Origin: Gammaproteobacteria bacterium
Lineage (GTDB): Bacteria > Pseudomonadota > Gammaproteobacteria > Pseudomonadales > Azotimanducaceae
Assembly: GCA_009843635.1 (NCBI GenBank)
Contig: VYDB01000112.1
Span: 34,018 to 98,017, forward strand
Direction of reading: 5' to 3'
Length of the DNA: 64,000 nt
Positions within the stretch are counted from its first letter, which is position 1. The number at the start of each line of letters is the position of its first letter. Both the position numbers and the translations under genes were made by a program. Shown piece after piece: positions 51,364-60,104 of the stretch. The notes under the pieces were generated by a model that did not search any database, was not told where the DNA came from, and saw only the letters and a program-made list of their open reading frames with translations.

Positions 51364-52937
51364 CGGCCAACAGCGAAATCATCAAGCGGCGAACCTTCGC
51401 CATCATCTCGCACCCCGACGCGGGCAAGACGACGATGACCGAGAAGCTGCTGCTGTTCGGCAACGCCATCCAATTGGCAGGTGCCGTGAAGTCGCGCAAG
51501 GCCGACCGTCACGCCACGTCGGACTGGATGGCCATGGAGCAGGAGCGGGGCATCTCGGTGACCACCTCGGTCATGCAGTTCCCCTATCGCGACCGCATCA
51601 TGAACTTGCTCGACACGCCGGGCCACGAGGACTTCTCGGAAGACACCTACCGGACCCTCACGGCGGTCGATTCGGCGCTGATGGTCATTGATGGGGCCAA
51701 GGGGGTGGAGCCGCGCACCATTAAGCTGATGGAGGTCTGCCGCCTGCGCGACACGCCGATCATCACCTTCATCAACAAGCTCGACCGGGCCATCCGGGAT
51801 CCCTTGGAGTTGCTCGACGAAATCGAGGACATCCTGCAGATCCAGTGTGCGCCCATCACGTGGCCACTCGGCTCCGGAACCCACTTTCGAGGCACCTATG
51901 ACCTGGCCGCCGACGCGATCGAGGTCTATGAGCCTGGACAAGGCCAGCGCGTCCACGCGTACCCCGTGATCCAAGGGCTGGACAGCCCGGAGGCGCGGGC
52001 GCTGCTCGGTGACGACTACGAGGCGCTGGCCGAAGAGATCGAACTGGTGCGCGGCGCAACCCCTGACTTCGATGACAGCGACTTTCTCGGCGCCACTCAG
52101 ACGCCAGTGTACTTCGGCACGGCGCTCGGCAACTTTGGCGTTGAGCGCCTGCTTGATGGCGTTGCCGACCATGCGCCGCAGCCGCAGCCGCGCAGGGCGG
52201 ATAGCCGCTTGGTCGATCCCGGCGAGTCCCCCTTCTCAGGGTTCGTGTTCAAGGTCCAAGCCAACATGGATCCTCGGCACCGCGACCGGATCGCCTTCCT
52301 GCGGGTCTGCTCCGGGCGTTATGAACGGGGCATGAGGCTCAATCACGTGCGCCTGGGCAAGACGGTGAAGATCAGTGACGCCGTGACTTTCATGGCCGGC
52401 GACCGGACCCAGGCGACATGCGCTTGGCCCGGCGACATCATCGGCCTGCACAACCACGGCGCCATTCAGATCGGTGATTCGTTCAGCGAGGGCGAACACC
52501 TGGCGTTCATCGGCATCCCCAACTTCGCGCCGGAGTTGTTCCGGCGGGTGCGCACCCGGGACCCGCTGAAGGGCAAGCAGCTCGAAAAAGGCCTGCACCA
52601 GCTCGCGGAGGAAGGCGCCACCCAGGTGTTCAAGCCCATGAACCGCAACGAACTCGTGGTCGGTGCCGTGGGGGTGCTGCAGTTCGATGTGGTGGCCCAT
52701 CGGCTGCGCGAGGAGTACCGGGCGGATTGCATTTACGAAGACAGCAACATCCACACGGCGCGCTGGATCCATGGCGAAGACGCCAGCGCCGTGGAAGCCT
52801 TCCGGCGCAAGAACGCCGACCATCTGGCCATCGACGGCGGCGGCCACCTCGCCTATCTGGCGCCAACCCGCACCAATCTGCAGCTCACGGAGGAACGCTG
52901 GCCGGAATTGGAGTTCAGGAAGACGCGGGAGCACTAG
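51360..52937 (+). CDS. prfC: Peptide chain release factor 3
   Basis: A 525-residue translational GTPase that recycles RF1/RF2 from the ribosome. G-motifs: [16 protein letters not shown] (G1), [13 protein letters not shown] (G2), [18 protein letters not shown] (G3), [12 protein letters not shown] (G4). Domain 2 and the C-terminal part ([20 protein letters not shown]) follow the RF3 pattern. The frame is open to 51144, but the ATG at 51360 gives the standard N-terminus and overlaps the HolD-like stop. Confidence 0.96.
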   Translation: MTANSEIIKRRTFAIISHPDAGKTTMTEKLLLFGNAIQLAGAVKSRKADRHATSDWMAMEQERGISVTTSVMQFPYRDRIMNLLDTPGHEDFSEDTYRTLTAVDSALMVIDGAKGVEPRTIKLMEVCRLRDTPIITFINKLDRAIRDPLELLDEIEDILQIQCAPITWPLGSGTHFRGTYDLAADAIEVYEPGQGQRVHAYPVIQGLDSPEARALLGDDYEALAEEIELVRGATPDFDDSDFLGATQTPVYFGTALGNFGVERLLDGVADHAPQPQPRRADSRLVDPGESPFSGFVFKVQANMDPRHRDRIAFLRVCSGRYERGMRLNHVRLGKTVKISDAVTFMAGDRTQATCAWPGDIIGLHNHGAIQIGDSFSEGEHLAFIGIPNFAPELFRRVRTRDPLKGKQLEKGLHQLAEEGATQVFKPMNRNELVVGAVGVLQFDVVAHRLREEYRADCIYEDSNIHTARWIHGEDASAVEAFRRKNADHLAIDGGGHLAYLAPTRTNLQLTEERWPELEFRKTREH

Positions 52938-52989
52938 AGGCGTAAACTGCCACCAGTTTCAAGCCCTGTCTGAGAGAGGTTGAACGGAG

Positions 52990-53769
52990 ATGGCGGAACC
53001 CGCCTTTGAGGCTCAATTCCGGCAGCTTGCGGAGGATGCCTCCCAAGACGAGCTGTCCGCGGCCCTGCTGGTGAATCGGGTGCTCGATCCTGCCGTTGAT
53101 GCTGATGCCCTGCGCCATCGAATCGACGAGCTCGCCGGCGCCTGCCCGTCTGGCGTTCCGCCTTGGGCGTTCATGCAGCAGCGGGGGTTTTCGGGCAATT
53201 GGGCGGAGCCGGTCACGCTCGCCCACAGTTGCTTGGCGGACGTATTGCAGACCGGCCACGGCATTCCCATTTCGCTCGGCGTCCTGTTGCTGCACGTGGC
53301 GCGCCGGCGGGGCTTTGATGCCGCCGGCGTCAACTTTCCCGGCCATTTCCTCACTCGGGTTGGCGACGCGCTGATCGACCCCGTCGATTTCCGCCCGGTC
53401 ACCGAGGATGAATGCCTGCACGGGCTTGGCGAAGCCCGCGGGCTCGGCGGGACGGCCTTCCCCGATCCGTTCGCTACCGCGACCAGCGCCATGATCGCGC
53501 TGCGCATGCTGAACAACGTGAAGGCGCAACTGGTGGGCGGTTCACAGTGGGACCGGGCGCTCGCCATCGTGGGCTACCAGTTGATTCTGTTGCCGGGCAA
53601 TGCCGACCTGCAGTTCGAGCGGGCCCAGCTTTGGGAACGGCTCGGCGCGCCGGACGCAGCGCGGCAATCCTACGCCCAGGTTGCGCAGCAAGGCGGGGAT
53701 GCCAAGCTGCGCTCCGCCGCCGAAGCCAAGTTGGCTGAGTTGGGGGACGGAGGCACCGTTTGGAACTAA
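52990..53769 (+). CDS. SirB1-type transglutaminase-like/TPR protein
   Basis: A 259-residue protein with the SirB1 N-terminal transglutaminase-like fold (about 30-165: SCLADVLQTGHGIPISLGVL, GVNFPGHFLTRV with the conserved His, DPVDFRPVTEDEC) and a C-terminal TPR-like segment (about 185-250). SirB1 homologues are widespread with no firm activity; the usual catalytic Cys may be the one in AHSCLADVL. It lies 52 bp after prfC in the same direction. Confidence 0.8.
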   Translation: MAEPAFEAQFRQLAEDASQDELSAALLVNRVLDPAVDADALRHRIDELAGACPSGVPPWAFMQQRGFSGNWAEPVTLAHSCLADVLQTGHGIPISLGVLLLHVARRRGFDAAGVNFPGHFLTRVGDALIDPVDFRPVTEDECLHGLGEARGLGGTAFPDPFATATSAMIALRMLNNVKAQLVGGSQWDRALAIVGYQLILLPGNADLQFERAQLWERLGAPDAARQSYAQVAQQGGDAKLRSAAEAKLAELGDGGTVWN

Positions 53770-53782
53770 GGCTCGCATGAAG

Positions 53783-55483
53783 TCATTGCGGAATTTGGGC
53801 TTGAACCGGCGGCGTTGATTTAGGCGTCCGTTCAGCCGCGTGCCGAGCAGCGATGTATGCGAAGGTCATGGCGGGGCCGATGGTGCCGCCGGCACCCGGA
53901 TAGAAGTTGCCCATCACCGAGGCCGAGGCGTTGCCCGCGGCGTACAGGCCGGGCAGGGGTGCACCGTCGGTGTCCATGACTTGGGCGAACTCGTTGGTGA
54001 GCAACCCACCCTTGGTGCCGAGGTCGCCGGGGTAGAGCTTCATGGCGTAGAACGGCGGTTTGTCGAGCGGCGCAAGGCAGGGGTTCGGCCCCACTGCCGG
54101 GTCGCCGGAGAAGCGATCGAAAGCGCTTTCACCGCGATGAAAGTCATCATCCCGTCCCTCGGCCGCCATCGCGTTGAACCGGGCGACGGTGGCGGTTAGG
54201 CCATCGGCGTCGATGCCCGCTTGGCGGGCTAGGTCGTCGAGGGTGTCGGCTCGGATCACGAACCCGCTATCGATGTGGCGCTTCGGCGTAACTCCCGGCA
54301 GCATGCCGCCGATGGGGTACTTGGCGCGGTAGGCGTGGTCGAAGACCATGTGCGCGGGAATGGCCGCAGCTCCTGCTTGCTGCGCTTCCTGCATCTGCTT
54401 GACGAGGTCGTTGTACGGGTCGGCTTCGTTGGCGAAGCGTTGGCCCGCAGCATCGACGATGATGTTGCCGGGCTTGGCGCGCTCGAAAATGACGATCTGC
54501 GGCGCGCCGCCGGGCGGCATGAACGTGGGCGCCCACCAAGCGTCGTCCATCAGGTCCACGGCGGCACCGATGGCCATGCCGGCTTGGATGGCGTCTCCCG
54601 TGTTGCCTTCAGAGCCGGACGTGTAGCTGGTGTCCGGCTCTGCGGGGAGATGCTCGCGGCGCATCTCGGCGTTGCGTTCGAAGCCGCCCGCTGCCAGCAC
54701 GACGCCCTTGCGCGCCCGGACGTTGCGCCGCTGCCCGCCCACATCGACGCTCAAGCCGATGACGCCGCCATTCTCCACCAATAACTCGGTCAGGCTGGCG
54801 TTCAGCCACAGGGGCACCTGGCGTTCGAGCAGCGAAAGGCGCAGCCGTGCGATTAGCGCCGCCCCGTTGGCTAGGTGCCTGCGGCCCGCCGCACGGTTCC
54901 AGAGGTTGCGCGGCAGCAGCCGCCAAGCCTTGAGCAGTTGCCCTGGATTGGCCCTCGCCGAAGCCAGTTGACGCAGTTCGGCCATGGTGCCGACGATCCC
55001 GGCCGGGGCGATGGGCCCGCGGCTGCGGAGTGTTCCCAGGTGCTTGCCAAGCCGCCGCCCGGCAACCACCCGGGGCTCGACCGAACGGCCTTCGGTCAAG
55101 GCGCCGGGCGAGTGGGGCCGGTAGTCGGGAAACCCGAAGAAGGTCTCGACGTCGAGTTGGCTGTGGTGCAGCAGATGGTCGAGCATGCGCGGCGCTTCGG
55201 TGACGAAGGCCCGCAGTTTTTCCGCCCCAACGCGGTTGCCCACATGGTGCTCAAGGTAACTGAGCGCTCGCTGCACGTCGTTTGCCGCATCCGGATGCTG
55301 CATCCGGGCGTTGCCCGGAACCCAGAGCACGCCCCCGGACAACGCGGTGGTGCCGCCGTAGTGCGCGGTCTTCTCGATAACCAGCGCATCAAGCCCGTCA
55401 ATGCTGGCGGTCAACGCGGCAGCGAGCCCCGCCGCGCCGGACCCAACGACGGCCAGGTCGGTCTCAAACGCCCAATCGCTCAC
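53783..55483 (-). CDS. FAD-dependent oxidoreductase, 3-ketosteroid delta1-dehydrogenase-like
   Basis: A 566-residue flavoprotein of the KstD/fumarate-reductase group. N-terminal FAD-binding TDLAVVGSGAAGLAAALTAS and EKTAHYGGTTALSGG; C-terminal GDLGTKGGLLTNEFAQVMD and AGNASASVMGNFYPGAGGTI match KstD-type enzymes, in which a Tyr in the GxYPGAG-like loop abstracts a proton; here the loop reads NFYPGAGGT. The substrate may be a steroid or another cyclic ketone. It is followed on the same strand by nothing and preceded by an SDR, a pairing common in steroid catabolism. Confidence 0.8.
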   Translation of the reverse strand: MSDWAFETDLAVVGSGAAGLAAALTASIDGLDALVIEKTAHYGGTTALSGGVLWVPGNARMQHPDAANDVQRALSYLEHHVGNRVGAEKLRAFVTEAPRMLDHLLHHSQLDVETFFGFPDYRPHSPGALTEGRSVEPRVVAGRRLGKHLGTLRSRGPIAPAGIVGTMAELRQLASARANPGQLLKAWRLLPRNLWNRAAGRRHLANGAALIARLRLSLLERQVPLWLNASLTELLVENGGVIGLSVDVGGQRRNVRARKGVVLAAGGFERNAEMRREHLPAEPDTSYTSGSEGNTGDAIQAGMAIGAAVDLMDDAWWAPTFMPPGGAPQIVIFERAKPGNIIVDAAGQRFANEADPYNDLVKQMQEAQQAGAAAIPAHMVFDHAYRAKYPIGGMLPGVTPKRHIDSGFVIRADTLDDLARQAGIDADGLTATVARFNAMAAEGRDDDFHRGESAFDRFSGDPAVGPNPCLAPLDKPPFYAMKLYPGDLGTKGGLLTNEFAQVMDTDGAPLPGLYAAGNASASVMGNFYPGAGGTIGPAMTFAYIAARHAAERTPKSTPPVQAQIPQ

Positions 55484-55492
55484 GAGTGCCAG

Positions 55493-56227
55493 TCAACTTG
55501 CCGTCAGCCCGCCGTCCACCACGAACTCGGTGCCGGTGCAGTAGGAGCTTTCGTCGCTGGCGAGGAACAGCGCCAGGCGGGCGACCTCGTCCGCCTCGGC
55601 AACCCGGCCTAGTGGAACCCGCCGCACGAGGCGGTCGCCGTCGGCATAGCCCGGCACTTGGTGCAGCATCTCGGTTTCAATCAGGCCGGGGTGGATGGAG
55701 TTGACGCGGATGCCGCGCCGTCCGAGTTCGACCGCCGCGGTCTTGGTCATGCCCCGCACGGCCCACTTGGAAGCGCCGTACGCGAAGGCGCCTTGGGCGG
55801 CGCCGAGGCCGGCTACGGAGGAGATGTTGACGATGGCGCCTTGGCCGGCTTCGCGCATGGCTGGCGCGACGGCCCTCATGCCGAGGAACACGCCGGTGCA
55901 GTTCACGTCCATTACAGCCTGGAATTCCTCGGGCTCGATCTCGAACAGGCGTCCAGTCCGAAAGATGCCGGCGTTGTTGATGAGTGCATCGATGCGTCCC
56001 GAAGCCTCGAGGAGTTCGCTCATCAGGGCTTCCCAGGCGTTGGCGTCACGGACGTCGAGATGCCGGTACTCGCCGCCGACTTCTGCGGCCAGCGACTGAC
56101 CTTCGGCGTCCAGCACGTCCGTCAGCCACACTTGGGCGCCCTCTGCGGCGAATAGCCTTGCTTCGGCAGCGCCTTGGCCCCGGGCGGCGCCCGTGATCAG
56201 GCAAACCTTGTCTTGCAGTCTTCCCAC
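55493..56227 (-). CDS. Short-chain dehydrogenase, hydroxysteroid-dehydrogenase-like
   Basis: A 244-residue SDR with TGAARGQGAAEARLFA (cofactor loop), INNAGIFRTG, catalytic Ser in NISSVAGLGAAQG and YGASKWAVRG. The Asp at the end of beta2 (LTDVLDAEG) indicates NAD. The sequence pattern is close to 3-alpha/20-beta-hydroxysteroid dehydrogenases. The GTG start at 56227 is preceded by GAGGCGAATC and gives the normal N-terminus. Nine bp upstream of the KstD-like gene, so likely co-expressed. Confidence 0.85.
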   Translation of the reverse strand: MGRLQDKVCLITGAARGQGAAEARLFAAEGAQVWLTDVLDAEGQSLAAEVGGEYRHLDVRDANAWEALMSELLEASGRIDALINNAGIFRTGRLFEIEPEEFQAVMDVNCTGVFLGMRAVAPAMREAGQGAIVNISSVAGLGAAQGAFAYGASKWAVRGMTKTAAVELGRRGIRVNSIHPGLIETEMLHQVPGYADGDRLVRRVPLGRVAEADEVARLALFLASDESSYCTGTEFVVDGGLTAS

Positions 56228-56238
56228 GATTCGCCTCG

Positions 56239-56592
56239 TTAGTTCTTGAAACCGGCATTGAACGCGGCGCTGGTTCGCGCCGCCATGATGAAGTCGTTTT
56301 CGTGCAGGCCGCCGATGGCGTGCGTCCACCAGCGCACCTCCACCTTGCCCCATTCCAGCACGATGCGTGGGTGGTGGTCGGCGGCTTCCGCCAGTTCCCC
56401 CACCCGATTGGCGAAGGCCAGCGCCTTGGCGAAATTGGCGAAGGTGAACTGGGCCCCAAGCTGGTCCATGCCGTCCGCCTGCTCGATGGACCAACCCGTC
56501 AGTTGCGCCAGCAGCGCGGGCCGTGCCGAGGCAGCCACTGGCGGTGAATCCGCCCGGCAGGGCTGGCAGTTGCGTTCGGCCAATTCACTCAT
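56239..56592 (-). CDS. phhB: Pterin-4a-carbinolamine dehydratase
   Basis: A 117-residue PCD/DCoH protein with an N-terminal extension and the catalytic core AEAADHHPRIVLEWGKVEVR with the following THAIGGLHENDF, which contains the His-His-Pro and the later His of the active site. It dehydrates 4a-hydroxytetrahydropterin formed by aromatic amino acid hydroxylases; no hydroxylase gene is in the window. It overlaps the msrQ gene by 4 bp (its ATG overlapping the msrQ stop). Confidence 0.88.
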   Translation of the reverse strand: MSELAERNCQPCRADSPPVAASARPALLAQLTGWSIEQADGMDQLGAQFTFANFAKALAFANRVGELAEAADHHPRIVLEWGKVEVRWWTHAIGGLHENDFIMAARTSAAFNAGFKN

Positions 56593-57239
56593 GCTCGCCT
56601 CCTTGCTTTGCTGGATTCAGGCACTGCGCCGGCTTTGGACGTTCGCTTGGCCCAAGCGTCCTGCAGCCGGTCAAGGTAGAGGAGCAGCAGCCAGACGCCG
56701 TACGCTGCCACTTCGCCATAACCCTCTTTGGTCAACCACCACAGGTGCAGCAGGCCTAGGGCGCTTGCAGGATATACGAGCCGATGCAGTTGCCGCCAGC
56801 GCCGTCGCAGGCGGCGTTGCCAGCCGTTGGTGGACGTGACTGCCAGCGCCAACAGCATCAGCAAGGCCGCGAAACCCACCGTGATGTAGGGCCGTTCGGA
56901 AATGTCCTCGAAAATCAGGCGCCAGTCGAATTCGGCGAAGAATCCCAAGTAGAACAGGAAGTGAAGGGACAGGTAGGTGAAGGCGAACAGCCCCACCAAG
57001 CGGCGGATGCGCAGCAGGGGCGGGTAGCCAAGCCGCCGCCGCAGGGTGGAGACGCTCAGGGCCAGCAACAACGTGCGCATCCCCCACTCGCCGAGGAACA
57101 GCAGCACCGCCTCGCCCGGGTCCGCGCCCAAAGCCGAGCCGGGCAATTGCGCTTCTTGATAGATGGCGAACCCAAGCCACGCCAAGGGCAGGCTCAGGAG
57201 AGTCCAAGCGACGGGCTTCAGCAATGTGTGCACAGCCAC
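56589..57239 (-). CDS. msrQ: MsrQ (YedZ) heme-binding membrane subunit, without an adjacent msrP
   Basis: A 216-residue integral membrane protein with about six helices of the ferric-reductase-like MsrQ family: LGADPGEAVLLFLGEWGMRT, RRLVGLFAFTYLSLHFLFYL (heme His), WRQLHRLVYPASALGLLHLW (heme His pair). MsrQ normally feeds quinol electrons to the periplasmic methionine sulfoxide reductase MsrP, encoded just upstream. Here the upstream place holds a copy of the interspersed repeat and then unrelated genes; msrP is missing. The GTG start at 57239 sits a few bases after the repeat's end. Confidence 0.88.
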   Translation of the reverse strand: MAVHTLLKPVAWTLLSLPLAWLGFAIYQEAQLPGSALGADPGEAVLLFLGEWGMRTLLLALSVSTLRRRLGYPPLLRIRRLVGLFAFTYLSLHFLFYLGFFAEFDWRLIFEDISERPYITVGFAALLMLLALAVTSTNGWQRRLRRRWRQLHRLVYPASALGLLHLWWLTKEGYGEVAAYGVWLLLLYLDRLQDAWAKRTSKAGAVPESSKARRRA

Positions 57240-57246
57240 GGCAGTA

Positions 57247-57355
57247 GTTTCCTTGATCGCGGGGAAGGGGTGTTAACTGAGCCAACTCTTGCATCCGGTT
57301 CCGTGCATTGCCTCCGGCAACGCGCCCTTTCGTTGGTCTGAGGCCTCGCTTCGTT
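57247..57355 (-). repeat. Interspersed intergenic repeat, copy D (inverted)
   Basis: Read on the minus strand this 109-bp segment matches copies A and B: it starts AACGAAGCGAGGCCTCAGAC, continues CAACGAAAGGGCG, and ends CCGCGATCAAGGAAACTA right before the msrQ GTG. The middle is about 20 bp longer than in A and B. The AAGGA in its end can act as the msrQ ribosome site. Confidence 0.7.
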
Positions 57356-57764
57356 GGTCCGGACTTCGGCTCGCTCCCATCGTTATGCGCGGCAGTCTAT
57401 TGAATCGATCATTCTGCGGTCAACGGGACACAGAATCACGCAGGCATAGCGTCGGGCCGGACCTAGGACTCGCGCTTGGAAGCCCTTCTGAAGGCGTCTT
57501 GCCCAGCGGCGAGCGGCGACAAACCCAAGCGGCGCGTGACCACCACCCATCACTAGCGCTCGACGCCGAAGCTCCCGCTCAGTCGGCGATTGCGCTCGCG
57601 GAGGAAGTGGGTCATGAGACCAACGCCACGCGTCGCCAGCAGATTGGCCACCGCCCTCCGAGAGGGTAAGCTAGGCTCAAATCTCAATAAGTATCCCTTA
57701 TGCTGCCGCGCAACCACCACCGACCCTTAACCGACTGGGCATCGTCATCTCGGTCCCCAAGGGT
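57356..57764. other. Intergenic region at the left edge of the sulfur-modification-like cluster
   Basis: About 410 bp with no recognisable gene, tRNA or integrase. A 126-codon frame through 57289-57669 has no resemblance to known proteins and lies partly in the repeat. This is where the msrP gene would be expected, so it may be an insertion boundary. A promoter for the following operon must lie here but I cannot place it. Confidence 0.5.
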
Positions 57765-58343
57765 ATGTCGTCAATTCCCATGACGGACGCGAATTCGTCA
57801 GCCGCTGCGCAAGATCTCGGTTCGCTCGACCTAGCGGCCATGGCCGAAGAGAACGACGCCGCAGTGGCCGCGATTAAGAAGTATGAACTGCTGTTCATCC
57901 TCAACACAGAGAAAATCTCCGGTCTCGACGGCTCCGAGAATCCCTTGGCCTGGAACTCCGTGAGATTTGGGAAGCAAGAGATCGACAAAGTTCCAGACGA
58001 CAGGGAGGGCGTCTACGCATTTGTGATATCCGACCCCCGAGCGTTCCTGCCGCCGCACGGATACATTATGTACATCGGCCTTTCCGGCAAGAATGCCTTC
58101 CGGTCCCTCCATGATCGCTACAGCGACTACTTCAAGCCAAGCGAGCTTCAACGCCGGCCCCGCATCAAGAGAATGATCCTACAGTGGCACCCGCTCCTAC
58201 GTTTCCACTTCGCTCCTGTTGCAAGGGACCTTCCCCGGGCTGAACTCAAGGCTCTCGAAAAGCGCCTGATCACTGCATTCCTGCCGCCGTGCTGCAAGGG
58301 TGACATCGAGGCGGACACGCGCGAAAAGATGGCCGCCTTCTGA
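57765..58343 (+). CDS. GIY-YIG-like nuclease domain protein
   Basis: A 192-residue protein. Residues 80-180 fit a GIY-YIG fold: GVY at 82-84 in REGVYAFVISDP, YIG at 103-105 in GYIMYIGLSGKN, a conserved Arg at 118 (HDRYSDYF) and a candidate metal-binding Glu at 165 (KALEKRLITAFLPP). The spacing between GIY and YIG is longer than usual because of the insert PRAFLPPHG. The N-terminal 60 residues are acidic and may be regulatory. ATG at 57765 or 57780. ATGA overlap with the DGQHR gene shows it belongs to the cluster; it could be the cutting effector. Confidence 0.65.
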   Translation: MSSIPMTDANSSAAAQDLGSLDLAAMAEENDAAVAAIKKYELLFILNTEKISGLDGSENPLAWNSVRFGKQEIDKVPDDREGVYAFVISDPRAFLPPHGYIMYIGLSGKNAFRSLHDRYSDYFKPSELQRRPRIKRMILQWHPLLRFHFAPVARDLPRAELKALEKRLITAFLPPCCKGDIEADTREKMAAF

Positions 58344-59590
58344 TGACTACCGGTGAATCGCCGACGCCGATCGTGCTCCCGGCCCTTCGCGGCATGATGG
58401 GCGACTGGGTTTACTACTGCTGCCTGATGGATCTCGACACCCTCGCCGCCCGCGTCCACTACGCCAAGGACCTGCACAAGAGCGAGCGGCTCTCGCAGAT
58501 GATCCAACGCCAGCTCGAAAAGCGAAGATCCAAGGAGATCGCCGAATACTTGGAGAAGCGACCAGACCGCCTTTTCAATGCACTGATCGTCGCTACCTAT
58601 GGCGGACACCCCAACTGGCACGCGCTCACCAATGTACAGAGCATCGGCAGCGCAGACGAACTCGGCAGCCTCACCAATGACACAATGCTGTCCGTCGGAT
58701 TCCTCACACTCAGCGGCGACGAGAAACTCTTTGCCCTCGACGGCCAGCATCGGCTCGCCGGAATCAAGCGTGCCACGAGCGGTCACGTACCCGGCACGGA
58801 CGTGGTGCCCGTGATGTTCGTGCCGCACGAGAACACAGACGAGGGCCTCCGCAGAACGCGCCGGCTCTTCACCACCCTGAATAAGACCGCTAGGCGCGTT
58901 TCGCCTTTCGGCATCATCGCGCTCGACGAGGACGACGTCATGGCACTCACCGTCCGCCACCTCATTGACGAGAACCCGGACATGTTCGGGGGCGAGCGGA
59001 TCGCCTTCCTGGGCACCAGCAATATGCCGCAGTCCCATTTCGCGAGCCTCACGACAATCGTGAATCTCTACGACATCCTCAAGACTTTCTTCTCGCAGGC
59101 CGAGACGCCACTCAAGAAATCCGTCGCAGCGCTGCGCAAAGGTCTCCCATATGACGAACTGCAGTCGTACTACGATCTGGCGCGCAATCTCTTTGATGAA
59201 CTCAAGCGGGGATTCCCTGAACTCCTTGAGTTCTTTGACGCTGAGGACACCGAACCGGTGGTCAGAGGGTACCGGAACCAGAATGCCTTGTTCCGTCCGG
59301 CGGGCCTGCGCGCGTTCGTGGCAGTCATCGCACATCTAACGCAGGAGATGGACCTCCCATCCGCCGTGGCCGAAGCCGGGAAACTGCCGCGCTCCCTCGA
59401 CGCAGACCCGTTCGCTAAGCTGATGTGGAACTCCGCGACCCAGACCATTCGCCGATTCCAAGCGACGACGCTTCTGGACCTGCTGCTGCATATGCTCGGG
59501 CGACCTCAGCGGGAAGAACACGAACTGCTCCAACGGTACCGGCACGAAGTCGGCGACGACACCCTTGAGCTGCCCAGGCCCGTGGTCTAG
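58343..59590 (+). CDS. DGQHR-domain protein (DndB type)
   Basis: A 415-residue protein with the diagnostic FALDGQHRLAGIKRA (DGQHR at 133-137), a following VVPVMFVPHENTDEGLRRTR and RRLFTTLNKTARRVSPFGII, the standard DndB/DGQHR layout. DndB-family proteins are linked to DNA phosphorothioation operons, where DndB represses or tunes modification, and to other DNA-modification islands. It starts with ATGA overlap to the GIY-YIG gene. It is separated by 514 bp from the PP-loop gene, an unusual gap inside such a cluster. Confidence 0.85.
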   Translation: MTTGESPTPIVLPALRGMMGDWVYYCCLMDLDTLAARVHYAKDLHKSERLSQMIQRQLEKRRSKEIAEYLEKRPDRLFNALIVATYGGHPNWHALTNVQSIGSADELGSLTNDTMLSVGFLTLSGDEKLFALDGQHRLAGIKRATSGHVPGTDVVPVMFVPHENTDEGLRRTRRLFTTLNKTARRVSPFGIIALDEDDVMALTVRHLIDENPDMFGGERIAFLGTSNMPQSHFASLTTIVNLYDILKTFFSQAETPLKKSVAALRKGLPYDELQSYYDLARNLFDELKRGFPELLEFFDAEDTEPVVRGYRNQNALFRPAGLRAFVAVIAHLTQEMDLPSAVAEAGKLPRSLDADPFAKLMWNSATQTIRRFQATTLLDLLLHMLGRPQREEHELLQRYRHEVGDDTLELPRPVV

Positions 59591-59596
59591 GCGGCG

Positions 59597-59716
59597 ATCC
59601 TCCACTGTACTCTTGACGCTGTTGGCGCGTCGTGTGTCGATGCCGGCAGTTCCCAGCGCCACCGTGAATGTCTCGTTTTCCGTGGCCGTGTCCTCGCTGG
59701 TTGTGCTTGTCGTCAA
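59597..59716 (-). pseudogene. Possible fragment of a Calx-beta/cadherin-like repeat protein
   Basis: On the minus strand this stretch reads TTSTTSEDTATENETFTVAL, then GTAGIDTRRANSVKSTVED. The pattern (acidic DTATENETFTVALG, then a Ser-rich strand ending before an acidic turn) resembles Calx-beta-like repeats of large exported adhesins. Nothing around it continues the domain and it is only about 40 codons, so if real it is a decayed remnant. Chance similarity is possible. Confidence 0.3.
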
Positions 59717-60104
59717 GGTCCGGCCTTGTCCGTGTCGTCTGCTGTTCGTCCAGAATAGCCCACACCGCCGCGAATCCACCAGTTTCGAGACATGCAGCAA
59801 ACCAGAACACCAGACACGACAAGTGCTCCTGGCGTGTGACCGCTACCATTTGGGGTCAGCCTCCTAGTAGACTAAGGGCCACTGCTACAGATGGAATGAT
59901 GTCCCAGTGCCTACCGAACCTTCGGTCATCGCCACTGACCAAGCGCAGGACTGCTTTTGGGGGTCCAGCGAGATACCCGCGCCGACCGTCCGGGGCGTGC
60001 CCCGACTCGTTGCCCTGAGGGCGCGAGACGAGCAACGCAAGCGGCGTAGTCACAGAGGGCAGGACACACATCGTTTCCGCTACAGATCGAAGCGGCACGC
60101 CTCG
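59717..60104. other. Intergenic region between the DGQHR and PP-loop genes
   Basis: About 390 bp without a recognisable gene. The PP-loop frame stays open back to 59907, but residues before 60105 are unlike the family and rich in Arg, so I treat it as noncoding. A promoter for the second half of the cluster probably lies here. Confidence 0.45.

Noticed and set aside
57289..57669. 126-codon frame upstream of the GIY-YIG gene
   Set aside because: Partly within repeat copy D, no ribosome site, low-complexity Arg/Ser/Pro composition and no family resemblance.
58148..59335. A 395-codon minus-strand frame opposite the DGQHR gene
   Set aside because: The plus strand encodes the clear DGQHR protein; the minus frame shows no motif.
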